DNA of 64,000 bases from Sporosarcina limicola (GCF_014873855.1 NZ_JADBEL010000016.1:1-64000); one strand, 5' to 3'. Shown: positions 18,291 to 27,231, counted from the stretch's first letter. The notes: generated by a model from the letters alone, not told the origin. Program-made: numbers and translations.

Positions 18291-18751
18291 TTTCCACACT
18301 TCCCTTACTGTCTATTCCGCATGACTGGAACCAGAGAACTATAACGGTCTACATTCACTGGTTCCAACTGCGGTCTTTATTCATGGTCATAATTATCCGA
18401 CCCCATCGGATATTAACGTTGTCGTTCACCCATATGTCTACGCATCACGGATGTCCCTGTATACATCTAGCGCATTTTTAGCTGAAAAAAGGAGGACCCC
18501 CGCCCTTGTTCCTATTTCCATTAAGTTCTTTTCCTCACGTATAACATTCAGCCTTCAGCGGTTGCCTTGAGCTTCGAATCCATTTCCTATCCATATTTAG
18601 TTAATTATTACGGCACCGGTCTGTTTGTTGTCCGGTCAAACACCTCCTTATTGGGTACGCCTTCACCAGCCCTTTATGCACGAAGAAAATTTTATAATAC
18701 CCCTCATGTAACCAGGGAAGGAGAGTAGTTTCTCTCCTTCCTTTGTGCTAG
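18291..18751. other. 460 bp with no clear gene but several inverted repeats
   Basis: No long frame with a ribosome site is present. Visible structures are GGAACCAG...CTGGTTCC (about 18329-18366), ATCCGA-CCCCA-TCGGAT (about 18396-18412), ACCGG...CCGGT (about 18615-18637) and AAGGAGAG-TAGTTT-CTCTCCTT (about 18718-18740), the last close to the ssb stop. A few minus-strand mini-frames of 12-27 codons follow ribosome-site-like GGAGGTG or GAGGA. It could be a structured leader, a small RNA or a decayed gene. Confidence 0.4.
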
Positions 18752-19195
18752 TTAAAAAATGGGTAATCCTTCTTTTTCTTTATTCGGCAGATGAAAATGT
18801 TCTTCTGCGCTACTTTCCGCTACTGATGGTGATGCCGTTGTTTCGATATGTTCACCATATAAATTGTCATGGCTACGTTGTTTCGTCGATATAAAACGGA
18901 TATCTTCACCAATCACCTCTGTTACATAGACACGGCTTTTATCTTCACGTTCAAATGACCTAGACTGAATTCTTCCACCTACGCCAATCAAAGATCCTTT
19001 GCCACAATATTTTGCTGCATTTTCCGCGGGCTTACCCCACATCGTACAAAGAACAAAGTCCGTATCTACTTCTCCTTTCTGATTTTTGAAGTTGCGATTT
19101 ACGGCTAGGACAAAGCTTGTTTGCACCCTTCCCTCGGAAACCCTTCTGAGGATCAGATCTTTCGTAATACGTCCTACAAGTGCAACCTGATTCAA
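18752..19195 (-). CDS. ssbB: Single-stranded DNA-binding protein, competence-type SsbB
   Basis: A 147-residue OB-fold protein (about residues 1-105: NQVALVGRITKD, ETDFVLCTMWGKPAENAAKY-type strands) with a short tail ending GLPIF instead of the canonical acidic DDDLPF. SsbB protects incoming single-stranded DNA in transformation. Its place next to ywpF matches ywpH/ssbB of B. subtilis, away from rpsF-ssbA-rpsR. The start is TTG at 19195, six bases after AAAGGAGGG; upstream GTG at 19231 has no site. Confidence 0.85.
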   Translation of the reverse strand: MNQVALVGRITKDLILRRVSEGRVQTSFVLAVNRNFKNQKGEVDTDFVLCTMWGKPAENAAKYCGKGSLIGVGGRIQSRSFEREDKSRVYVTEVIGEDIRFISTKQRSHDNLYGEHIETTASPSVAESSAEEHFHLPNKEKEGLPIF

Positions 19196-19429
19196 TTGTA
19201 TCCCTCCTTTCTGTTTGATTGGCTTTACCATACTAAAATCTTGTAAGTATTAGCAAAGTTCGACAATTTAATTTTCATACTGTTTAAAGACTGTAAAGTT
19301 TAATTTTGTAAGGCTATTGATTGATAAATTTTTACATAATACCTTATGGCTTATGCTCTAAATGAATTGATGTAATTTCGTAATAATTCAACTTTGGCAT
19401 ATTTTCTTTTTTTCATTCGGCCATTCTTC

Positions 19430-19441
19430 CTATGGTATAAT
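19430..19441 (+). promoter_or_regulatory. Extended -10 promoter of ywpF
   Basis: TATGGTATAAT at 19431-19441 holds a perfect TATAAT with the TGn extension. No good -35 is seen, as is normal for extended -10 promoters. The start codon is 29 bp downstream. Confidence 0.55.
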
Positions 19442-19469
19442 TAAACGAAAAAGAATGGGGTGGGCTTCG

Positions 19470-19904
19470 ATGAAATCGTTCAAAATGTTATCTGTCAGAA
19501 TTTTGAAAGATAATTGTGTACAGGATTTCCCGCTCATTGACGGAATCATCATCAATCAAGAAAATAGTCATCGTACGTGGATTTTGGAAATGTTTATCGA
19601 CCGGGAGCATTATTCGATTTTTGAAAATTGGATGGCGAATAAGGAATTACTTGAAGTGAAAGTTGTCATTTCATATCCAGAAAACGAGCCTGCTTCATTT
19701 CGCGTGGCTGTCGAAGCAGTGACGCAAATCAGCGACAATCTATCTGTGTTATTGAAAGGGCAATTGAAACGTGTTCGAACACAATATGCAGAACAGCTTT
19801 TGGAGGAATTAATAGGAGAAGGGCTTGAGGGAGAGCAACTTTTGCATCGTTTCGAATCTGATATGCGCTCTCGACCGCGGTTGAAGAAAGATAAGGATGA
19901 TTGA
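19470..19904 (+). CDS. ywpF: YwpF-like protein
   Basis: A 144-residue protein matching the YwpF family in length and in its N-terminal pattern (MKSFKMLSVRIL, then PLIDGIIINQENSHRTWILE). The family has no assigned function; position beside ssb is conserved with B. subtilis. ATG at 19470 has GGGGTGG six bases upstream; the in-frame ATG at 19455 lies in that site. The C-terminus is basic and acidic mixed (RPRLKKDKDD). Confidence 0.75.
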   Translation: MKSFKMLSVRILKDNCVQDFPLIDGIIINQENSHRTWILEMFIDREHYSIFENWMANKELLEVKVVISYPENEPASFRVAVEAVTQISDNLSVLLKGQLKRVRTQYAEQLLEELIGEGLEGEQLLHRFESDMRSRPRLKKDKDD

Positions 19905-20218
19905 ATATCCATTTGTTTGATTAAAAGGCTTGTATGATCCAGTCACATAGACGAAGTTACAGCATTTCCGACTATGTTCTGTCGAAGTTTTTCACGAACA
20001 TTCGATTCCCTAATGTCCTTGAAATGAGGGTTTCTCGAAGTACAGGACAACCTATGCAGTTGCTACCAAGACTAGCAGAAAGCACCAGGATATAAATTAT
20101 GTATTTTATCATTACCTTCAGTGATTTAAGGTACCCTGTCCATAAATTTAATCTTCAGGCAGAGGGAATCTTACTACTCATTAATGCGGGATTATCACAA
20201 ATTACTTAAGTAAATAAA
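19905..20218. other. Intergenic stretch without visible gene
   Basis: The 314 bp between convergent ywpF and the lipoprotein gene show no supported frame, tRNA or repeat family found elsewhere in the window. Confidence 0.4.
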
Positions 20219-20253
20219 CAAAAAAACCGTCTCATTTTCAGAGACGGTTTTTT
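20219..20253 (-). terminator. Terminator of the lipoprotein gene
   Basis: Stem AAAAAACCGTCTC / GAGACGGTTTTTT with a six-base loop is bidirectional and follows the minus-strand stop at 20264. Confidence 0.9.
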
Positions 20254-20263
20254 CGGCTTGTGG

Positions 20264-20602
20264 TTAACGGTTCTTTCGATTTTTGCCATTCTGATTGACA
20301 TTTTCTTCGATAATTGTCTCATTCGGAGTAGTCGTGTTTTCATCAATAATGACATTATCACGTGGCGTGGTTGTGTTCCCATCATTGATGACCCCGTTAT
20401 TTACACCATTACCGTTCACATCCCGGCCGTTATCGAGACCGTCTAAATTCGGTCCTGTCTGCTTATCATTCACTCGAGGCGTCCAGTCCCTTGTACGGTC
20501 TTCCATTGGAGTTTCGTTGTTCTTCGGGACAGTACCATTGTTTGCACAAGCTGTGAGCATAAATCCCGACATAAGAGCGAGCGGTATCGCTTTTTTGAAC
20601 AT
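20264..20602 (-). CDS. Small secreted lipoprotein, Asn/Thr-rich
   Basis: A 112-residue protein. MFKKAIPLALMSGFMLTAC is a lipoprotein signal with lipobox LTAC and an Asn-rich +2 region. The mature part is hydrophilic and low-complexity, with NGNGVNNGV and TTTP repeats, and ends basic (NGKNRKNR). ATG at 20602 follows GGAAGGGAGGG. An upstream ATG at 20689 is rejected because the signal peptide would be internal. No enzymatic domain is recognised. Confidence 0.75.
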   Translation of the reverse strand: MFKKAIPLALMSGFMLTACANNGTVPKNNETPMEDRTRDWTPRVNDKQTGPNLDGLDNGRDVNGNGVNNGVINDGNTTTPRDNVIIDENTTTPNETIIEENVNQNGKNRKNR

Positions 20603-20697
20603 GAATAGTTCCCTCCCTTCCACAAGCCATCTACCATACAAATCCGTATGATACTTTGTAGGTTGTTCAAAAAAGAGGGAACTATCCATGAATTTTT

Positions 20698-21084
20698 TTA
20701 TGATTCCAATTGATTTTTAAGTAATGTCTCAACGTATACTGCTTCAGCTTTACAATCATACTGATGATGTATGTTAAGTTGTTCTTGCATCATTTCAATT
20801 GCCGCAATTTGGTTTTCGGATGGTGGTTCACTCAGTACACGGGCAATGACTTCATTAATGCGCTGGGCAAGATTTTCATGGAATTTTGGATCATGCTTCA
20901 TTTCTTCCGGAACTTTTGAATACCAGAGAGCTTTTGTTGTGATGTACTCGCGCCAGCTAAGCATATAATTATCAATGCTAAACCCTTCTTCTGACCATCC
21001 AATGTCATTCATATACTGCTCGAAGGTCTGTGTAATTGACCTTGTAATACTGCTTTTTATATTTGGAGATAGAACTTTAAACAT
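20698..21084 (-). CDS. Hypothetical protein, 128 residues
   Basis: A soluble, mainly helical protein with Trp-rich middle (GWSEEGF, LSWREY, ALWYSKVP). It has no signal peptide or membrane helix, and I do not recognise a family. GGGAGGTT lies upstream of the ATG. It sits between the lipoprotein gene and fabZ, in the place of mscL/ywpD-ywpE in B. subtilis. Confidence 0.65.
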   Translation of the reverse strand: MFKVLSPNIKSSITRSITQTFEQYMNDIGWSEEGFSIDNYMLSWREYITTKALWYSKVPEEMKHDPKFHENLAQRINEVIARVLSEPPSENQIAAIEMMQEQLNIHHQYDCKAEAVYVETLLKNQLES

Positions 21085-21179
21085 ACTAATTTGAAACCTC
21101 CCACTTTAGAAGTACTTTTCGGATTTAGGAAATAGCACTATGCTGACCATTGTAACGAAATTTTAAGTCGTTCGCAAAT

Positions 21180-21623
21180 TTAGTCCTCTTTTGAAATGAC
21201 GGGACCGAGTGCTAACGTAATTTCTGTTTCACATGCGATTTCTCCATCAACTGTTGCAACAGCTTTCCCTTTGGCTATTGTTCCCCGGAGTCTTATGATT
21301 TCTACTTCAAGGCGTAGCGTATCACCTGGTGTTACTTGCCGTTTGAAACGACAATTATCGATACCTGCGAAAAAGCCTAGTCGTCCTTTGTTCTCTTCTT
21401 TCAGCAACAGCGCAACAGCACCAACTTGTGCAAGCGCTTCCACGATAAGAACTCCTGGCATGACCGGATAGCCGGGGAAATGCCCATTGAAAAACTCTTC
21501 ATTGATGGTTACATTTTTTATGCCAACTGCACGTTTTCCCTCTTCCAATTCGAGGATTCTATCTACCATGAGAAACGGGTAACGATGTGGTAAAATCGCT
21601 TGTATCTGTTCTGCTGTTAGCAT
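21180..21623 (-). CDS. fabZ: 3-hydroxyacyl-ACP dehydratase FabZ
   Basis: A 147-residue hot-dog-fold dehydratase of type II fatty acid synthesis, removing water from 3-hydroxyacyl-ACP. The active-site His lies in [12 protein letters not shown] and the catalytic Glu in [12 protein letters not shown], with the [12 protein letters not shown] loop between. ATG at 21623 follows AGGAGG; the ATG at 21677 lacks a site. The position next to flhOP matches B. subtilis ywpB. Confidence 0.95.
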   Translation of the reverse strand: MLTAEQIQAILPHRYPFLMVDRILELEEGKRAVGIKNVTINEEFFNGHFPGYPVMPGVLIVEALAQVGAVALLLKEENKGRLGFFAGIDNCRFKRQVTPGDTLRLEVEIIRLRGTIAKGKAVATVDGEIACETEITLALGPVISKED

Positions 21624-21690
21624 GCCATTCCTCCTGAATATTATTTTGTAATCGATATGTACTTTTTTGCAAGCCAAATTGAAAGAGTCC

Positions 21691-22032
21691 TCATGACTCC
21701 TTCCCTTTGATGATATCGAATATATGTGTCCATGTTTCTTTTTTCAGCACATCTCCAGGCTCTCCGTTGCCAATGTAACTATAGCCAATCATAGCCCCAA
21801 TGACCGCCACTCCTGTGAGTAACGATAGGACCAGTAAGATTCGAAGCCAAATTGGAAGTATGCGGATTTGCACCCAAAGTGTCTTTTTGAGTGTTTCTTC
21901 CTCAACCTGAACATTGCGCTGATTGCGATACTTGCGATGCTTGCGCTCTCTACGTGAGGCTGGAGTTGCTGGCATCGTGCTCCGCCTTTTTTTCGATTCT
22001 TCCTGTTTTGAATTGTTCAATTTATCATCCAT
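21691..22032 (-). CDS. EpuA-type 'DNA-directed RNA polymerase subunit beta' small membrane protein
   Basis: A 113-residue protein. A basic N-terminal tail ([15 protein letters not shown]) is followed by [17 protein letters not shown], one membrane helix and a C-terminal [19 protein letters not shown] motif. This is the conserved core of the EpuA family, whose database name refers to RNA polymerase although its role is unclear. It is commonly found after flhP/mbl, as here. The N-terminal extension is longer than the ~60-residue core. Confidence 0.7.
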   Translation of the reverse strand: MDDKLNNSKQEESKKRRSTMPATPASRRERKHRKYRNQRNVQVEEETLKKTLWVQIRILPIWLRILLVLSLLTGVAVIGAMIGYSYIGNGEPGDVLKKETWTHIFDIIKGKES

Positions 22033-22071
22033 TATATCCAGTACTCCCTAGTTCTCTAGTCTCTAGTTGCA

Positions 22072-22101
22072 AAAGGTGCCACGGGGCTAGATAGCACCTT
22101 T
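22072..22101 (-). terminator. Weak terminator after flhP
   Basis: Eight-bp stem AAAGGTGC/GCACCTTT with only four T after it on the minus strand, between flhP and the epuA-like gene. It may allow readthrough. Confidence 0.5.
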
Positions 22102-22111
22102 CACTTCTCTA

Positions 22112-22948
22112 TCATCGTATGCTGTTTATCAGGCCAAGCATTTGATCCGCTAGTGTCACTGTCCGCGCATTGAACTGATAAGAGCGTTGAACACTGATAA
22201 GGTCCGTCATTTCTTTCTGATAATCGACATTGGATCCTTCAAGTGTGTTATTTTCCATTCCAATCTCGTTTCTCGCTGCACCCTTTAGGTCCGTCAAGAC
22301 ATTTTGTTTAGTGACACCTAGATCCGCTAGGTTTTCAGGAAGACCTAAGTACGTTCCAGATAGGCGCGTCATGAGATTCGGACGTTTCATCACTGTGACT
22401 CCTAAGTTAACTGTTTCCATTCTACCATTATTATGCTTTAATTCGAGGGCACCACCCGCTTTGACCGAATAACTTTCGATATCATCGGAAAACGTGATTG
22501 GAAGGCCTGAACTGTTAGCGACTGGATAACCATCACCGTTCACTAACATCGCCTGTCCATTTGCGATAGCTGATACGTAGAAATTTCCTTGCCTCGTATA
22601 AACTGTTTGTTCTCCACCGTCACCTGGTCTGATGACATTGAAGTATTGTTTCGGTGTCGTCAGCGCAAAATCAAGTTGACGTCCCGTTTGTTGTAATGAT
22701 CCGACTTTCCAGTTCATTTGCGTTTGTCCTAGGGCAGCGCCCGCTCCATAGCGGATGCCAAGTGGGGATTGACGTGGTGCTGTATCCGCCTTGTCGTTAT
22801 TGAATTGCTGATATAATAGTTCATGGAATTTTGCCTCGTTGGCTTTATAGCCATGTGTTGCAGAGTTCGCGAGGTTATTCCCGATAATATCGAGGTTATG
22901 CTGCAATTGATTTAACGTGTTTGTTGCAGTTGTCATCGTACGAATCAT
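22112..22948 (-). CDS. flhP: Flagellar hook-basal body-type rod protein FlhP
   Basis: A 278-residue FlgG/FlgF-family protein. The N-terminal flg_bb_rod motif (NTLNQLQHNLDIIGNNLANS) and C-terminal basal-body helix (GSNVDYQKEMTDLISVQRSY) are intact. In B. subtilis FlhO and FlhP are distal-rod components encoded away from the main flagellar operon, beside mbl; the same arrangement is seen here. Sequence alone does not prove that this strain is motile. Confidence 0.9.
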   Translation of the reverse strand: MIRTMTTATNTLNQLQHNLDIIGNNLANSATHGYKANEAKFHELLYQQFNNDKADTAPRQSPLGIRYGAGAALGQTQMNWKVGSLQQTGRQLDFALTTPKQYFNVIRPGDGGEQTVYTRQGNFYVSAIANGQAMLVNGDGYPVANSSGLPITFSDDIESYSVKAGGALELKHNNGRMETVNLGVTVMKRPNLMTRLSGTYLGLPENLADLGVTKQNVLTDLKGAARNEIGMENNTLEGSNVDYQKEMTDLISVQRSYQFNARTVTLADQMLGLINSIR

Positions 22949-22978
22949 GTATTTCGTCCCCTTTCGAATGGCTTATCG

Positions 22979-23815
22979 TTAATTGACACGCCCAACTTCT
23001 GTTACTGCTTTTTCCATGCTACGATCATAGGCTTGAAGGATTTTCTGATTGGCTTCGAATGCACGATACGCCGTCAACATATCTGTCATCGTGCTCGCAG
23101 CATCTACGTTTGAACTTTCTAGATATCTTTGTTGCATCGAGTACGTGACACCTTGAGTACCTGCTGCACCTGGAAGATTTTCGCCATCTTCAGTCACAAA
23201 CATGCCGGTCCCTTGCTTCATAAGTGCATCAGGACGTTGTGCAAATGCAATACCAAGTGTTGCAACTGCTTTATCGTCTGACATGATGACGCCTTCCTCC
23301 GTTATATGGATGTCATCATTTTGCAAAGCGATGCGCGATCCCTTGTTATTAAGAACGTAATGTCCTGTAGGATTCGTTAAATAGCCGCTTGGGTCAATTG
23401 TAAAGTTACCGTTTTTCGTATAAATTTCGCGCCCATCTTCATTTTTTAATCTAAAGAAAACTGCGCCTTTTGTACCCGTTTCATTTGTCGGTAGATACCC
23501 ATCAATCAGTGCTACGTCAGTTGTCAATCCTGTTTCTTGCAATTGGCCTTGTACGAATGATGGTATTGTTTCTTGCATATAGACACCTGTTGATAGCGAT
23601 CCTGCAGGCGATAAGCCCTTCATCTGGAAACCGTTTTTTGTTGGTATGCGTGCGGTTTCAATACTTGACATGTACATTTCCGGAAATGAACGGATGGTCG
23701 AATTCTCTGCCTTAAAGCCTGGTGTTTTGGCATTCGCCAAGTTGTTTGCCAACATTTCTGTTTTTCGTTGTTGTGCAATCATTCCTGATCCTGCTGTATA
23801 AAATCCACGGAACAT
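22979..23815 (-). CDS. flhO: Flagellar hook-basal body-type rod protein FlhO
   Basis: A 278-residue paralogue of the downstream gene. The N-terminal rod motif reads AGSGMIAQQRKTEMLANNLANAKTPGF-like, and the C-terminus has SSNVDAASTMTDMLTAYRAFE. It lies 32 bp after mbl and 30 bp before flhP, which indicates one transcript. Confidence 0.9.
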   Translation of the reverse strand: MFRGFYTAGSGMIAQQRKTEMLANNLANAKTPGFKAENSTIRSFPEMYMSSIETARIPTKNGFQMKGLSPAGSLSTGVYMQETIPSFVQGQLQETGLTTDVALIDGYLPTNETGTKGAVFFRLKNEDGREIYTKNGNFTIDPSGYLTNPTGHYVLNNKGSRIALQNDDIHITEEGVIMSDDKAVATLGIAFAQRPDALMKQGTGMFVTEDGENLPGAAGTQGVTYSMQQRYLESSNVDAASTMTDMLTAYRAFEANQKILQAYDRSMEKAVTEVGRVN

Positions 23816-23847
23816 ATTTATGCCTCCCTATTCAATTATTGTTATTT

Positions 23848-24846
23848 TCATAAATACTTACTGGACAGTTTATCCATACTGTCTAATAAAACACCTGTCC
23901 CGATTACGACACATTTGAGCGGATTATCTGAGATGAACACAGGCACTTTCAACTCTTCAGCAAGCAAGTGGTCAATGCCGTGTAGCAAAGCCCCACCCCC
24001 TGTCAGGAATATACCACGATCGATGATGTCAGCCGATAGTTCAGGTGGTGTTTTTTCCAGAACACTTTTTGCGGCATGGACAATCATATAAATCGATTCT
24101 TTCAATACTTTCCCGATTTCATCAGAATGGACTGTGATTGTTCGTGGTAGTCCTGTCATTATGTCTCGTCCTCTTATGTCCATTTGTTCTTTACGTCCCC
24201 CTGGGAAAACCGTGCCTATGTTGAATTTAATGTTTTCCGCGGTTCGTTCCCCAATCAGTAATTTATATTCTCGTTTAATATATTGGGTGATATCGTTATC
24301 AAAGGCGTCGCCAGCCGCATTGATGGACTGTGAAGTGACAATATCCCCCATTGATAGAACTGCAACGTCCGTGGTACCACCACCGATATCGATAACCATG
24401 TTGCCACTCGGTTGGAAGATATCCATTCCCGCACCGATTGCTGCAACTTTCGGCTCCTCTTCGAGATATATTTTTTTACCTCCTGACTTTTCAGCTGCTT
24501 GCCGGATTGCTTTCTGTTCGACGCTTGTAATGTTCGCCGGGCAACAAATGAGAATTCGGGGTTTCGAAAAAAATCCTTTAACATTCAATTTATTGATAAA
24601 ATGACGCAACATTGCTTCTGTCACATCGAAGTCAGCGATGGCACCGTCTTTCATAGGTCTGATTGCTATAATATTGCCGGGTGTTCTTCCGAGCATTTGT
24701 CTGGCTTCTTCTCCGACAGCTAGAACTTTATTCGAGTGTCTATCAATCGCTACGACTGATGGTTCATTGATTACGATGCCCTTCCCTTTCACATAAATCA
24801 GGACGTTGGCTGTACCGAGGTCGATCCCGATATCTTTTGCAAACAT
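23848..24846 (-). CDS. mbl: Rod-shape actin homologue Mbl
   Basis: A 332-residue MreB-family protein with actin-fold nucleotide motifs: DIGIDLGTANVLIYVKG (phosphate 1), VIDIGGGTTDVAVLS (phosphate 2) and LTGGGALLHGIDHLL (adenosine). The position next to spoIIID and flhO, and MFAKDIGIDLG at the N-terminus, mark it as Mbl rather than MreB or MreBH. It forms membrane-associated filaments guiding wall synthesis. ATG at 24846 follows AAAGGAAGAA; an ATG at 24867 is less likely. Confidence 0.93.
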   Translation of the reverse strand: MFAKDIGIDLGTANVLIYVKGKGIVINEPSVVAIDRHSNKVLAVGEEARQMLGRTPGNIIAIRPMKDGAIADFDVTEAMLRHFINKLNVKGFFSKPRILICCPANITSVEQKAIRQAAEKSGGKKIYLEEEPKVAAIGAGMDIFQPSGNMVIDIGGGTTDVAVLSMGDIVTSQSINAAGDAFDNDITQYIKREYKLLIGERTAENIKFNIGTVFPGGRKEQMDIRGRDIMTGLPRTITVHSDEIGKVLKESIYMIVHAAKSVLEKTPPELSADIIDRGIFLTGGGALLHGIDHLLAEELKVPVFISDNPLKCVVIGTGVLLDSMDKLSSKYL

Positions 24847-24988
24847 TTCTTCCTTTTCCCCTTCCACCTACATCATCGGTTATTCCCACTTATGTATATC
24901 TTCCTAATTACTGATTTTACCATAGTTATTTACTATTGAACATACTTTAAAGTAATTTCTTGAAAGTTGTTTTTATTTATGTTTATTA

Positions 24989-25021
24989 AAAAACGGGCCG
25001 CAATGTAAGTTGCGACACCGT
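24989..25021 (-). terminator. Terminator of spoIIID
   Basis: On the minus strand CGGTGTCGCAA-CTTACA-TTGCGGCCCG is followed by TTTTTT, immediately beyond the spoIIID stop. Confidence 0.75.
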
Positions 25022-25023
25022 TG

Positions 25024-25299
25024 TCACACCTCCACGCTACCCACTTTTTTAGTTTCATTTATCCATTTGATTCTTGTTGCCTCTCCACCCCGTAGATGTC
25101 TTACCGACTTGTGATAGGCAAGTATTTTGGCAACTTCTTCAGACAGTGCCACATCGACGTTTGGCAATCGTTCCGTTAGATCTTTGTGGACCGTGCTTTT
25201 CGAATAACCTGTCACTTTTGCCAGTGCCCTTACGGTAAGCCCCGTTTCTAGTAACATTTTCCCGAGGTGTACGCATCGCCTCCGTATTTGCTCGTGCAC
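25024..25299 (-). CDS. spoIIID: Sporulation transcription regulator SpoIIID
   Basis: A 91-residue mother-cell DNA-binding protein. The HTH spans TVRALAKVTGYSKSTVHKDL, followed by the diagnostic LPNVDVALSEEVAKIL and YHKSVRHLRGGEATR. It modulates sigma-E genes and sigK expression. GTG at 25299 (VHEQIRRR) is chosen because GGAAGAGGGC lies upstream and it matches the known N-terminus; the ATG at 25320 would add seven residues. The C-terminus is a little longer than in B. subtilis. Confidence 0.93.
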   Translation of the reverse strand: MHEQIRRRCVHLGKMLLETGLTVRALAKVTGYSKSTVHKDLTERLPNVDVALSEEVAKILAYHKSVRHLRGGEATRIKWINETKKVGSVEV

Positions 25300-25398
25300 G
25301 CCCTCTTCCTTTCCTGTCAACTCCGAGTTTCCTTTATTCTATGCGGTCGACTGATAGGTTATGCGTGTTTGAATGTAGTCAGTATCAATTGATTTGCG

Positions 25399-25437
25399 AA
25401 TTGGTCGCTCCATTGGGGGATTTTAGTCGTCCCTCCA
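25399..25437 (+). repeat. Single degenerate unit of the ATTGGTCGC repeat family
   Basis: ATTGGTCGCTCCATTGGGGGA followed by TTTTAGTCGTCC resembles two half-units of the arrays at 1224, 11595, 39390 and 56120. It has the same orientation and also abuts a terminator. Confidence 0.65.
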
Positions 25438-25478
25438 AAAAAAAAGCCACCCCCTGTAACCAGAGAATGGCTTGTGTT
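25436..25478 (-). terminator. Terminator downstream of spoIIQ
   Basis: Minus strand AAGCCA...TGGCTT with an inner CTCTG/CAGGG pairing is followed by nine T. It is 54 bp beyond the spoIIQ stop. Confidence 0.75.
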
Positions 25479-25531
25479 ATTACTGGAAACTTTAGAATTA
25501 CTTAACTCATTTTTATAAACTTTGGAATTAC

Positions 25532-26194
25532 TTATTGGAATCCTAAATATGAACGCGGGTTAACGGTTACGCCATTTTTTTGGACTTCAAAATGGAGATG
25601 GATGCCCGCTGTCGGGTTCCATTCATTTTCTGTAGAAGTCGCAATTGGTTGTCCTTGGAGTACTTCTTCATCTTTTTTAACGAGTATTCCTGTAACGGAA
25701 CGATAGATTGTTTTTAGTCCGTCTGCATGTGTCAGCACAATTTCACTTCCCTTAAATGGATCGGTGATAATATTCTCGACTGTGCCACTCAGTGATGCGA
25801 CGATTTCGAAGGGTTGACCCTCTACCGAAATTGACAATCCTGTATTCGCTTCATACGTCTGGTCGAAAACGAGTAGGGCATTTTCACGCATCGTTTCATC
25901 CGCTTTGACATCATAATATTCTTGTAGAACGGCCACATCATCTAGGAGCGTTTCTTTAAACGGATATTTGAGCATCTCCTTTGCTGCATTTGTTTCTACA
26001 ATTGCAGAATCTTTAGGATTCTTTCCTGCGATGTCCGCCAAGCCTGGGGAATCTTCCTTCAGCAATGCATTATAACCCCAAATCATGCCGACGAAGACGA
26101 TCGCGATACCCGAATAGACTACAGGCCAAAACCAACTTTTTGTCTTTGCACTCTTGTTCTTCTGAGAAGGGGATTTCGGTTTTTCTTCTCGCAT
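25532..26194 (-). CDS. spoIIQ: Stage II sporulation protein SpoIIQ
   Basis: A 220-residue forespore membrane protein. A Lys-rich cytoplasmic start and one membrane helix (WFWPVVYSGIAIVFVGMIWG) precede a C-terminal LytM/M23 domain (about 120-218). The HLHFEV motif is present, but the HxxxD zinc motif is absent at the equivalent GLSISVEG position, as in other SpoIIQ proteins that act as a scaffold with SpoIIIAH rather than as a peptidase. ATG at 26194 is six bases after GAGGTG. It lies 10 bp downstream of the spoIID stop. Confidence 0.92.
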   Translation of the reverse strand: MREEKPKSPSQKNKSAKTKSWFWPVVYSGIAIVFVGMIWGYNALLKEDSPGLADIAGKNPKDSAIVETNAAKEMLKYPFKETLLDDVAVLQEYYDVKADETMRENALLVFDQTYEANTGLSISVEGQPFEIVASLSGTVENIITDPFKGSEIVLTHADGLKTIYRSVTGILVKKDEEVLQGQPIATSTENEWNPTAGIHLHFEVQKNGVTVNPRSYLGFQ

Positions 26195-26204
26195 TGTCAT
26201 CACC

Positions 26205-27179
26205 TCACTCGCTATTGTCTGCAAGTGAGGACGTTTTTAAACATTTTGAATCGAGTAGAGTGAACTTTTTTATTTTTGTGCCGCTGTAATAATGTAGAAG
26301 AATACTTTCTGCCGTCCATCCTTTCTGTGCGTACGCCTCTGCTCCATACTGGCTCATACCGACCCCATGACCATATCCCGTTGTTGTCACATGGACAATC
26401 TTGTTAGTTACGTCAAATGCAATATCAAAATCTGTTGATGCAAGTCCTAACAATTCTCGCATTTCCCGACCACTCACCTCAAAACCGGTTGTTACGGCCT
26501 TCTGGACACGGCCTGTCGGATTACGTATGAGTTGCAATGATCCGAATCGACCGGCGTCCCATTCGACACCGAGTACTTTGTTCCATTCAGCAAGTTTCAT
26601 TTCTGACTTTTGTTCGAATTTCGGCGCGACGTCCTCCTCCCCAGGACTTTCAACGCTCTGTAGATAGGGAACATCATTGCCGCTGAAGTTCTGCGCCGTT
26701 TCAGTCTGACCATTAGAAGTAGAAAAGAACATCGCCGATATTATTTCTTCCCCAAATACTAATACATCTCCTTCAGTCGCTTTCACCGCTGCACGAACTT
26801 TTCGCTCGTTGTTCTCGAATTCTTTCCCCCAACGTTTTTTCCGCTCTGCTTCAGTGACAAAAACTTGAGCGGAAACATTGGCAGCAATAGGCTTCTTCCC
26901 GCTATCCGTCGCCCTAAGTGAATATGTACGAGCAGCAACCGACTGGGCCTTCAACGCTTCCACATGAAATGTAACTGGCATTTCCGCCGCGACGACCCCA
27001 ACGATGTATTCCTCAAGTGGTATTGGCTTGTCTACGCCGGAAACCGTAATATCGACAGGGCAAAGTTCTTCCTTTACTTCTTTTGCTTTTTTTTCAACTT
27101 CCATTTCCGGCGCTTGTTTCAATAAAAAGGGTATGAGAAATAAGAGTAGGATGAATAAAACAGTCAATAGTTTGTCCAT
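26205..27179 (-). CDS. spoIID: Stage II sporulation protein D
   Basis: A 324-residue membrane-anchored lytic transglycosylase that drives engulfment. There is one N-terminal helix (LLTVLFILLLFLIPFLL). The SpoIID domain has LEEYIVGVVAAEMP with the catalytic Glu, ALKAQSVAARTY, FFSTSNGQTE and GYGHGVGMSQYGA. An in-frame TAA lies just upstream of the ATG and there is no Shine-Dalgarno sequence. A sigma-E-like promoter ends five bases before the ATG, which suggests a leaderless message. spoIIQ follows directly. Confidence 0.93.
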   Translation of the reverse strand: MDKLLTVLFILLLFLIPFLLKQAPEMEVEKKAKEVKEELCPVDITVSGVDKPIPLEEYIVGVVAAEMPVTFHVEALKAQSVAARTYSLRATDSGKKPIAANVSAQVFVTEAERKKRWGKEFENNERKVRAAVKATEGDVLVFGEEIISAMFFSTSNGQTETAQNFSGNDVPYLQSVESPGEEDVAPKFEQKSEMKLAEWNKVLGVEWDAGRFGSLQLIRNPTGRVQKAVTTGFEVSGREMRELLGLASTDFDIAFDVTNKIVHVTTTGYGHGVGMSQYGAEAYAQKGWTAESILLHYYSGTKIKKFTLLDSKCLKTSSLADNSE

Positions 27180-27184
27180 AGTCG

Positions 27185-27212
27185 ATTATATGAACTACCA
27201 TCAAGTTTATTC
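27185..27212 (-). promoter_or_regulatory. Sigma-E-like promoter of spoIID
   Basis: On the minus strand GAATAAA (27212-27206) and CATATAAT (27192-27185) are separated by 13 bp. The -10 is close to the sigma-E consensus CATACANT. The expected start of transcription falls at or next to the ATG at 27179. Confidence 0.5.
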
Positions 27213-27231
27213 ATGCTTTTTAACAAAACAC

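Noticed and set aside
25532-26194. Missing HxxxD zinc motif in SpoIIQ as an anomaly
   Set aside because: Degenerate metal sites are usual in SpoIIQ proteins.
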